Below the pieces are notes generated by a model, which saw only the letters and a program-made list of their open reading frames with translations, did not search any database and was not told the origin of the DNA. From Leptospiraceae bacterium UBA2033 (GTDB lineage: Bacteria > Spirochaetota > Leptospiria > Leptospirales > Leptospiraceae): 7,355 nt of DNA. Below, piece after piece: positions 1 through 4,929 of the stretch. Each line of letters starts with the position of its first letter. Position 1 is the stretch's first letter. Both the position numbers and the translations under genes were made by a program. The stretch is taken from assembly GCA_002333425.1 (NCBI GenBank), contig DDBL01000144.1, positions 1 to 7,355 of the forward strand, read 5' to 3'.

Positions 1-380
1 ATAATTTTTAAATCGACTGGAGAGAAAACAACTGCTTTTAGTTCTCCAATGATGTCTTGTTTTTTTTGAATGACTTCTCCATTCAGTTTCACTTTTCTTT
101 TTTGAGAATCAAGTTTGCTATAACCTATCTCAATGGTTTTATCCAAACCTTCTGAAACTAAATTCGCTTTAATATAATAGAAGTTGGAATCCCAATTCAC
201 AAGTTCTTCATCCGAATTGTCCCTGAAACTTTTAAGTGTGGCAAATTGATTGATAGCCTCAATGACGTTAGTTTTCCCAGCTCCATTTTCTCCAATGAAG
301 AAAACTAATTTTGTTTGGAAGTTTAATTGGACTTCGGAGTGGCTACGAAAGTTTTGGAGTTTTAATTTAGTAAGAAACAA
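1..380 (-). CDS. recF: RecF, DNA replication/repair ATPase (N-terminal 126 codons, cut by window edge)
   Basis: RecF is an SMC-like ATPase that binds gapped DNA and, with RecO and RecR, helps load RecA at stalled forks. The translated N-terminus is MFLTKLKLQNFRSHSEVQLN, the typical RecF opening (hydrophobic strand, then NFR). Residues 30-37 are a Walker A motif, GENGAGKT, followed by N. The remaining two thirds, with the signature and Walker B motifs, lie beyond the left edge (family length is usually about 360-370 aa). The start is decided by sequence: an in-frame TAA lies at 389-387, and the only plausible initiator before the conserved strand is TTG at 380-378. No clear Shine-Dalgarno is visible. 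It lies 130 nt downstream of dnaN on the same strand, the classical dnaN-recF order, so co-transcription is likely. The spacer is unusually long because it holds a palindromic repeat. Confidence 0.93.
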   Translation of the reverse strand, partial: MFLTKLKLQNFRSHSEVQLNFQTKLVFFIGENGAGKTNVIEAINQFATLKSFRDNSDEELVNWDSNFYYIKANLVSEGLDKTIEIGYSKLDSQKRKVKLNGEVIQKKQDIIGELKAVVFSPVDLKI

Positions 381-391
381 GAGGATTTATC

Positions 392-474
392 ACCACGGAT
401 GAACACAGATGGGCACGGATAAAAGATTAAGGATGATTATAGACCATCCGTGTTTATCTGTGTTCATCCGTGGT
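392..474. repeat. Palindromic intergenic repeat (CCACGGATGAACACAGAT type) between dnaN and recF
   Basis: Two 29-nt arms, 392-420 and 446-474, form an imperfect inverted repeat around a 25-nt centre. They share ACCACGGATGAACACAGAT and CACGGAT and differ only in three central bases: GGG on the left, and the reverse complement of TTT on the right. In plus-strand RNA these three would be G-U wobbles; in the dnaN-recF transcript they are C/A mismatches. The inner CACGGAT unit is a partial repeat of the outer CCACGGATG unit. Words of this kind recur as intergenic palindromes in many unrelated bacterial genomes (general knowledge, not searched). In the mRNA it would form a long stem just upstream of the recF TTG and could affect mRNA stability or partial termination (inference). 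Confidence 0.85.
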
Positions 475-510
475 AATATCTTTAAAAGACTCACTTAATT
501 TAATACTATT

Positions 511-1632
511 TTACAACTTCATCGGCATAATAACTGATATGTATTGTGCATCGGATGGATCTTTGAAGACTGCTGGTGAATTTGAGCTAGAAAATTCCAT
601 GATGATTTCTGGATCGTCGATAGATTTAATTACATCTGCCAGATAATCGCCCTTAAACGCGATAGAAGTTTCTTCGCCTTTGTAGTCTACCGGTATACTT
701 ACATTAACCTCAGTTGAGCCAGGAGTAGAAGAATTGATATGGAGTAGGTTTTCTGAAAAAGTCATTCTGATTTGTCGAGAAGGCTCTTCTGCTGCAATTA
801 GGGCTTGTCGTAGAGCAACTTGTAATTCGTCTTTGTTGATACGGACAGAATTTTTAGATTCTTTTGGAATTACTGCTTCGTAGTCAGGATAATTTCCGTC
901 GATGAGTTTGCAGAGTAATTCTACATTGCCGATCTTTAGATAGATTTGATTTTCTACGATTCCGATTTTTCCAGATTCATTGGAGTCAATCATCTTCATA
1001 ATTTCTTTGATTGCTTTGTGGGGGATAATAACGCCTTTGCTGAACGGTAGAGAATTTGGAATCACTCTGTCGATTTTTGCAAGTCTTCTTCCATCAGTTC
1101 CGACAAACGATATTTTGCCTTCACTAGAAGTAACATAAAGACCGTTAAACACAAAACGAGTATCTTCCAATGCGACAGAGTAAGAAGTTTTTTTAATCAT
1201 CTCAGAAATTGTAAAACATGGGAAATCAACAACAAGAGAATCGTCCACTTTAGAAATAGTTTTTATTTCTTCGCCTTCGATTCCATTGATATTCATTTTA
1301 AAATCTTTTTTCTTTTCGGAGTCGGTGATGATTGTGCTGACAGTTCCTTCTGCGTCAGGATTATGCGCAATTAACGCTTCAGGGAAATTTATCGTTTTAA
1401 ATGTGTTGCTCAATTGTTTTGCTGGGATAGAAGTCATTCCAGGCTCTAAGGTATCTGCACTAACGGATGTCTTGATAGAAATTTCTAAATCAGTTGCGGA
1501 TAAGAATACTTTGCCGTCTTCAGCTTCCACTTTGATATTGGAAAGTATAGACTTTATTTCTCTAACTGTGATTACTCCTTCTACAGAACTGATCGCTTTT
1601 TGAAAATCGGATGTCTTAACTTTAAATTTCAT
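511..1632 (-). CDS. dnaN: DNA polymerase III beta subunit (sliding clamp)
   Basis: 373 aa, the normal length of the beta clamp, which dimerises into a ring around DNA and tethers the replicative polymerase and many partner proteins. The three repeated clamp domains fall at about residues 1-125, 126-250 and 251-373. Recognisable family blocks are FLSATDLEISI (43-53), GTDGRRLA (178-185) in domain 2, LIDGNYPDYEAVIP (243-256), and the C-terminal MPMKL (369-373), matching the family MPMRL end that forms part of the partner-binding pocket. The ATG is preceded by AGGGAG (1644-1639 on the minus strand) with a 6-nt spacer, so the start is well supported. recF follows on the same strand. Upstream there is no dnaA but a repeat-rich non-coding region and then a lipoprotein gene. 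The coding strand has no interruptions. Confidence 0.97.
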   Translation of the reverse strand: MKFKVKTSDFQKAISSVEGVITVREIKSILSNIKVEAEDGKVFLSATDLEISIKTSVSADTLEPGMTSIPAKQLSNTFKTINFPEALIAHNPDAEGTVSTIITDSEKKKDFKMNINGIEGEEIKTISKVDDSLVVDFPCFTISEMIKKTSYSVALEDTRFVFNGLYVTSSEGKISFVGTDGRRLAKIDRVIPNSLPFSKGVIIPHKAIKEIMKMIDSNESGKIGIVENQIYLKIGNVELLCKLIDGNYPDYEAVIPKESKNSVRINKDELQVALRQALIAAEEPSRQIRMTFSENLLHINSSTPGSTEVNVSIPVDYKGEETSIAFKGDYLADVIKSIDDPEIIMEFSSSNSPAVFKDPSDAQYISVIMPMKL

Positions 1633-1638
1633 ATTTAA

Positions 1639-1664
1639 CTCCCTAGATGTATAAATAGATTATA
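1639..1664 (-). promoter_or_regulatory. Probable dnaN promoter -10 (TATAAT) and ribosome binding site
   Basis: Read on the minus strand, a perfect TATAAT lies at 1664-1659, 26 nt before the dnaN ATG. A strong AGGGAG ribosome binding site lies at 1644-1639. The predicted transcript would have a leader of only about 20 nt. No good -35 hexamer is seen at 16-18 nt spacing (the positions read roughly TACAAC). Promoter use may therefore depend on a bound activator; a reverse-oriented CTTATTTACA word sits just upstream at 1690-1699. Confidence 0.5.
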
Positions 1665-1689
1665 TATTAATAGCTGTGATTGTTGTACC

Positions 1690-1870
1690 TGTAAATAAGT
1701 AGATAACGTAAAAGCAGCGTGTTTTTGTATGGAATATGTCGCATTGTTTTTTGAAAATAACTTTTTTTGTTTTCTACAGAAACCGTTGTATTTTGAAAAA
1801 ATGACCAAGCCGATTTAAAATATTATGTCTTATTTACACTATTTACAAATTTAATTATGTCTTATTTACA
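1690..1870. repeat. Cluster of CTTATTTACA / ATGTC repeats upstream of dnaN
   Basis: A 17-nt word, ATTATGTCTTATTTACA, occurs exactly twice in direct orientation at 1822-1838 and 1854-1870, 32 bp apart (about three helical turns). Its 3' part CTTATTTACA recurs inverted at 1699-1690. A near copy, CTATTTACA, abuts the first repeat at 1839-1847. Its 5' part ATGTC recurs in ATGTCGCATT (1736) and ATGTCTCATTAACG (1897), the latter 40 bp from the second full copy. TTATTTACA differs from the consensus DnaA box TTATCCACA at two positions, so these could be weak DnaA sites; they could equally be operators of another regulator. The exact repeats are directly visible, the role is inferred. Confidence 0.6.
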
Positions 1871-1931
1871 TTTTTGTGACATAATAATTACTAAATATGT
1901 CTCATTAACGTGAAGTAGAATGTCACAAAAA
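1871..1931. repeat. Inverted repeat TTTTTGTGACAT / ATGTCACAAAAA
   Basis: Perfect 12-bp arms at 1871-1882 and 1920-1931 enclose 37 bp that contain the degenerate ATGTCTCATTAACG word. The left arm directly follows the second 17-nt repeat. The arms include the same ATGTC core as the neighbouring direct repeats, here in both orientations. This suggests a protein-binding array more than an RNA hairpin, because the loop is long and AT-rich and no T-tract follows as in a terminator. Confidence 0.55.
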
Positions 1932-2024
1932 AATTAAAAGCAAAAATCAATTTTTCGGAAAAGTGCGTATGGAAGGAATTGTGATTTCGGAAGTGGTCAA
2001 TAAATGTAAATTCGAATATTTTAG

Positions 2025-2053
2025 GTAGAGACAGATTTCAAACCTGCCTCTAC
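2025..2053. repeat. Palindromic repeat GTAGAGACAG-N9-CTGCCTCTAC downstream of the Loa22-like gene
   Basis: Ten-base arms at 2025-2034 and 2044-2053 pair fully, nine Watson-Crick pairs plus one A/C on the plus strand that becomes G-U in minus-strand RNA. The loop is 9 nt (ATTTCAAAC). The form GTAGRGRCAG...TTTGAAA...CTGYCYCTAC is a familiar intergenic palindrome in diverse bacteria (remembered, not searched). It lies 33 nt past the stop codon of the Loa22-like gene on its transcript and could serve as a 3' stabiliser or a weak terminator, although no T-tract follows on that strand. Confidence 0.7.
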
Positions 2054-2085
2054 TTTAGTCGGTCGAGAGGTGACTGAGTATTTTT

Positions 2086-2559
2086 TTATTGTTGAATTAC
2101 TCTAAAGTTTACTCTTCTATGGTCTTCGTCGTTAGGATCAGTTTCGCCTTCTCTTAATTCATCTTCTCCTTTAGAAACCACAACCATTTTATCTGCTTTA
2201 AAACCTTTTTTGACTAGGTAGTCATGTACGTATTTAGCTCTTTTTTCGCCGATTTCTAGGTTTTCTTTGCTTGATCCAGATGCATCTGCGTTTCCACGAA
2301 CTTCTAGTTTGTAACCTTCAGGCATTTTGTCGTAAGCTGATTTCACAACAGGAAGAAGAGCTTTATCCCATTCAGTTAGTTTTACTTTTGCTGGTTGAAT
2401 TGCGCCCGCATCATAGCCAGTTACTCTTGCAGGTTTTAGAAGTGCATTTAGTTCAGCCATTGGGTCAACTTTAGTTTGTACTTTTTCTTCTGCTGAGCTG
2501 CAATTGTATCCAAAGCCAAGTAGGATTACAGTTAATACTAAAAATATTTGTTTGTTCAT
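2086..2559 (-). CDS. Loa22-like OmpA-domain lipoprotein
   Basis: 157 aa. Residues 5-19 are a hydrophobic signal segment ending at Cys20 in FGYNC, a relaxed lipobox of the kind accepted in spirochaetes, followed by SSAEEK as in leptospiral Loa22. After a linker (21-60), an OmpA-like peptidoglycan-binding domain runs from about 62 to 157: YKLEVRGNADASG (83-95), KRAKYVHDYLVKKGF (106-120), and HRRVNFRV (147-154). Asp92 and Arg108 occupy the places of the two residues that bind diaminopimelate in OmpA-family domains. The usual GHTD is changed to GNAD. The mature protein is expected to be anchored by lipid in a membrane, most likely the outer one, and to hold the peptidoglycan. It is shorter than L. 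interrogans Loa22 (about 195 aa), mainly in the linker. GGAG (2572-2569 on the minus strand) lies 9 nt before the ATG. It occupies the place usually held by dnaA upstream of dnaN. Exact orthology to Loa22, a virulence-linked protein, is not certain. Confidence 0.9.
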   Translation of the reverse strand: MNKQIFLVLTVILLGFGYNCSSAEEKVQTKVDPMAELNALLKPARVTGYDAGAIQPAKVKLTEWDKALLPVVKSAYDKMPEGYKLEVRGNADASGSSKENLEIGEKRAKYVHDYLVKKGFKADKMVVVSKGEDELREGETDPNDEDHRRVNFRVIQQ

Positions 2560-2595
2560 TCGTTTTTACTCCATTGTAAATTAGATTGATTCCAT

Positions 2596-2609
2596 GTTTT
2601 AATTAAAAC
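2596..2609. promoter_or_regulatory. Perfect 14-bp palindrome GTTTTAATTAAAAC
   Basis: A perfect dyad centred about 43 bp upstream of the lipoprotein ATG, in the expected promoter zone on the minus strand. Its symmetry is typical of a dimeric repressor site, but AT-rich palindromes of this length also arise by chance in such sequence. Confidence 0.3.
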
Positions 2610-2640
2610 CTCAGAAATCAAGAGTTTTATTCTTGCAATA

Positions 2641-2649
2641 TGTGGATAA
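2641..2649 (-). promoter_or_regulatory. Perfect consensus DnaA box (TTATCCACA on the minus strand)
   Basis: TGTGGATAA on the plus strand is the exact reverse complement of the strict DnaA box TTATCCACA. It is the only exact copy found by eye in the window. It lies about 80 bp upstream of the lipoprotein gene start, in the gap where transcription diverges, and about 1 kb from dnaN. One box alone does not make an origin, but its placement beside a dnaN-recF block without dnaA is notable. Confidence 0.5.
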
Positions 2650-2845
2650 TATCAGTTTGCGTAGATTAAAAAAATTCTGTCGGATAATATGTATTACTCT
2701 CTCTTGTTCCATTGTAAAATTTTAAATTTATCTAATGGTATTTACCAGTTCGGATTGTAAATATGTAAGAAGTATATCTAGTTATTGTAAGGGATTATTT
2801 TATTTTTTTAAGTTGTCATACTGTTTTTTATTCAGAATATGGATG

Positions 2846-2885
2846 TATACTATTCGATTTGTTAAAAAATTTTCATTCAAGGTGG
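2846..2885 (+). promoter_or_regulatory. Candidate -10 (TATACT) and Shine-Dalgarno (AAGGTGG) for the opg operon
   Basis: TATACT at 2846-2851 matches the -10 consensus at five of six positions and lies 43 nt before the opgG ATG; no convincing -35 is seen at the normal spacing. AAGGTGG at 2879-2885 is one base from AAGGAGG and lies 9 nt before the ATG at 2895. It is the only recognisable ribosome binding site in the three-gene operon and supports the chosen opgG start. Confidence 0.4.
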
Positions 2886-2894
2886 TTTTGTTAA

Positions 2895-4469
2895 ATGGGA
2901 GTTGTCAATCTTATCATGGGTATTGTTGCAGCAGTTTTGATTGCTACCGGCATAAAAAAAGAAGAACCCGTAAATCCGCAAGAAAAAAGAACAAAAGTTG
3001 AAATATTAGAAAAACATAAAATTGTAGAGCGCAGTTTTGATTATGAAGAACTTAGAAAAAAAGCAAAAGAACTTCTTTCTAAGCCTTACAAAGAACCTAA
3101 AAAAACAATTACAAAAAGTTTAGCAGAATTAAACTATGACAAATACAAAGACATTCGTTTTTTACCAGAAAAGTCTATTTGGCGAGAAGAAGGAAGTCCA
3201 TTTCAATTACAATTTCTGCATCCTGGTTATATTTATGATTATAATGTTCTAATAAATGAAGTTAAGAATTCTAAATCATTTCCCATTTATTATAATTCGA
3301 GTTACTTCGATTTTTCGGCAATACAGTTAAAAGAAAAAAACTCAAATGAAATCGGATTTTCAGGGTTTAAGGTGCATTATCCGATCAATACAGATGAACA
3401 TACAGATGAATTTTTAGTATTTCAAGGTGCTACCTACTTTAGAGCTGTTTCGCAAAATCAGTTTTATGGTTTATCAGCTAGAGGGCTTGCGACTAATACT
3501 GGTATGCCTTATGCAGAAGATTTTCCCATATTCAAAGAGTTTTGGATAAAAAAGCCTGCGTCGAAAGATGAGTCTATAAAAATTTATGCGCTCATGGACG
3601 GCAAATCAGCAGTTGGCGCATATGAATTTGAATTTATTCCAGGAAAAATAACTGAAACAAGAGTTAAAGCAGAAATTATACTTAGAAAAGAAGTTGATCG
3701 TTTAGGAATTGCACCTCTAACAAGCATGTATTGGTATGGAGAAAATTCAGAAGCGAGTCATCCTTCTGCCTATCCTGAGATACATGACTCTGACGGATTA
3801 TTGGTGTTAAACGCAAATGATGAATGGATATGGCGACCTCTAGAAAATCCTAAAAAGCCAACTCTAAATAGTTTTAGTTCTGAAAATGTAAGAGGGTTTG
3901 GACTTTTACAAAGAGATAGAGAATTTTCTAGCTATGAAGATTCTGAAATGAAATACCATCTTCGCCCGGGTGCCTGGGTTGAACCGGAAGGTGATTGGGG
4001 AAAGGGCAGTGTTCAACTTTATAGATCACCAACCAAACAAGACTCAGATGATAATATTGGAGCTTTTTGGGTTCCAGACGAAATGCCAAAAGTAGGTGAA
4101 GCACTCAATCTATCCTACAAAATTTTTTGGGTAAATCAAAATCCAAATAGCAAAACAATTGCAGATGTAGTTGCGACTCGAGTAAAACCTGTTCCTAAAG
4201 AGACCGATTCTTATATCTACCAAATTGATTTTAAAGGTGGAAAACTAAAAGGTGTTGAAAATCCATCTGATTTGGAAGCCGTTGTTACAGCTACAGAATC
4301 TGCTGGAGTTTCAGAGATTACAGTCCAAAAAATTCCAGAAACAGAAAAGTGGAGATGTAGTTTTAAACTAACTCATAAGGCTAACAGTAAACCTGTAGAA
4401 CTAAAAGCATTTCTCAAAAAAAGCGATTCGGTAATTACTGAATCATGGACATATACTCTTGAGCTTTAA
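2895..4469 (+). CDS. opgG: Periplasmic glucan biosynthesis protein OpgG (MdoG/OpgD family)
   Basis: 524 aa, the usual length for OpgG/OpgD, which act in the periplasm on the beta-glucan backbone made by OpgH. Members from E. coli have been assigned beta-1,2-glucanase activity (GH186; from memory). Diagnostic blocks are SFDYEELRKKAKELLSKPY (47-65), IRFLPEKSIWR (87-97), FQLQFLHPGYIYDYNV (103-118), YGLSARGLATNTG (191-203), APLTSMYWYGEN (273-284), PEIHDSDGL (294-302), RGFGLLQRDREFSSYED (333-349) and DDNIGAFWVPDE (385-396). The acidic residues in HDSD and DDN align by motif with the catalytic positions reported for OpgD. A C-terminal immunoglobulin-like domain (about 405-524) follows. Residues 3-19 form the hydrophobic export segment, but it lacks a positive N-terminus and KK follows it, which is odd for a signal peptide. 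An in-frame TAA directly precedes the ATG, so the frame cannot extend upstream. The end overlaps the next gene by 11 nt. Confidence 0.95.
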   Translation: MGVVNLIMGIVAAVLIATGIKKEEPVNPQEKRTKVEILEKHKIVERSFDYEELRKKAKELLSKPYKEPKKTITKSLAELNYDKYKDIRFLPEKSIWREEGSPFQLQFLHPGYIYDYNVLINEVKNSKSFPIYYNSSYFDFSAIQLKEKNSNEIGFSGFKVHYPINTDEHTDEFLVFQGATYFRAVSQNQFYGLSARGLATNTGMPYAEDFPIFKEFWIKKPASKDESIKIYALMDGKSAVGAYEFEFIPGKITETRVKAEIILRKEVDRLGIAPLTSMYWYGENSEASHPSAYPEIHDSDGLLVLNANDEWIWRPLENPKKPTLNSFSSENVRGFGLLQRDREFSSYEDSEMKYHLRPGAWVEPEGDWGKGSVQLYRSPTKQDSDDNIGAFWVPDEMPKVGEALNLSYKIFWVNQNPNSKTIADVVATRVKPVPKETDSYIYQIDFKGGKLKGVENPSDLEAVVTATESAGVSEITVQKIPETEKWRCSFKLTHKANSKPVELKAFLKKSDSVITESWTYTLEL

Positions 4470-4926
4470 CAGTTTAATTTCATCCGAAGAAAAAAACGAT
4501 AGTATAGAAAAAATCTATACTAAGTTACTTGCATTTGGAGTTAGAGATTTCACTGAGTCTAATCGGATTATTGAAAAATTTCAAAAAATTTCATCGTCTC
4601 AAATATCTAACGACAAACTAATAGATCATTTGGTATATGAGCATTTGTCGCAAGAACAAATCCCTGAAACTGATTTTAGCGTTAAATACGTATTAGCTCT
4701 TACATTTCCAGAAAAGAAAAATTATGGAAAAATACTATCTAACATAGATTCAATTTTTCCTCAAAGAACTAAGGTTAGTAGTATGATTCCTAGTCCGATA
4801 CATTTTGGACCGCTTGAAGGATTTTTATCGGATTCGTTTTCTGACATTGACCTAAAAACTTTAGTTATCACGATTGGGATATGGATGATCGTTTATGGTT
4901 TGATTATCTATACTTTGTATTTCTAA
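4459..4926 (+). CDS. 155-aa tail-anchored membrane protein; probable detached N-terminal domain of OpgH
   Basis: No family is recognised with certainty. The start is TTG at 4459, inside the last codons of opgG. The frame is closed by TAA at 4432-4434, leaving only CTG 4438 or TTG 4459 as usable starts; no Shine-Dalgarno is visible, so translation is probably coupled to opgG. Residues 1-105 are polar and mostly helical in character. Residues 133-155 are one hydrophobic helix at the very C-terminus, so the protein is probably tail-anchored with its domain in the cytoplasm. FPQRTKVSSMIPSPIHFGPL (100-119) resembles the P-x-x-K-x-SSM-x-P-x-P stretch in the cytoplasmic N-terminal region of proteobacterial OpgH (compared from memory). 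The TAA stop at 4924 is followed by ATT and the opgH ATG in the same frame. It may assist or regulate OpgH. The fusion-split reading is inference; an unrelated OPG accessory protein is the alternative. Confidence 0.7.
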   Translation: MSFNSLISSEEKNDSIEKIYTKLLAFGVRDFTESNRIIEKFQKISSSQISNDKLIDHLVYEHLSQEQIPETDFSVKYVLALTFPEKKNYGKILSNIDSIFPQRTKVSSMIPSPIHFGPLEGFLSDSFSDIDLKTLVITIGIWMIVYGLIIYTLYF

Positions 4927-4929
4927 ATT

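Larger units (their letters stand above)
1633..2085. other. 453-bp non-coding region upstream of dnaN (candidate regulatory or origin region)
   Basis: No convincing gene is present; the longest sensible ATG frame encodes about 18 residues. The region is very AT-rich, with T-tracts around 1745-1800 and two TTTTGAAAA words (1749-1757, 1791-1799). It carries the CTTATTTACA/ATGTC repeat cluster, the TGTGACAT inverted repeat and the GTAGAG palindrome listed separately. In most bacteria dnaA and often oriC sit next to dnaN. dnaA is missing here, and this repeat-rich segment takes its position. An origin role, an operator array for dnaN, or both are possible; the sequence alone does not decide. Confidence 0.4.
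2560..2894. other. 335-bp divergent intergenic region between the lipoprotein gene and the opg operon
   Basis: This gap separates minus-strand from plus-strand genes, so it must hold both promoters. It is AT-rich and has no convincing gene. Visible elements are the 14-bp palindrome at 2596-2609, a perfect DnaA box at 2641-2649, and the word TCCATTGTAAA twice (2570-2580, 2708-2718), with its core ATTGTAAA a third time at 2754-2761. A TATACT -10 candidate lies near the right end. For the lipoprotein gene, TCTAAT (2585-2580, minus strand) is a possible -10 but has a poor -35. Confidence 0.5.

Noticed and set aside
1286..1603. Plus-strand frame of 105 codons opposite dnaN
   Set aside because: It lies antisense inside a well-supported dnaN, has no ribosome binding site and no recognisable protein features.
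1969..2025. 18-codon ATG frame in the dnaN upstream region
   Set aside because: Too short, with no clear ribosome binding site, and it runs into the GTAGAG palindrome.
2052..2087. Possible plus-strand terminator (weak ACT-AGTC stem followed by T7)
   Set aside because: The stem is interrupted and no plus-strand gene lies upstream that would need it.
2271..2474. Plus-strand frame of 67 codons opposite the lipoprotein gene
   Set aside because: It is antisense to an OmpA-domain coding region; the leucine-rich product is typical of a shadow frame.
2735..3001. 88-codon plus-strand frame overlapping the start of opgG
   Set aside because: It has no ribosome binding site and its composition is that of AT-rich non-coding DNA. 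Its 2843-2890 part is kept only as a possible displaced OpgG N-terminus.
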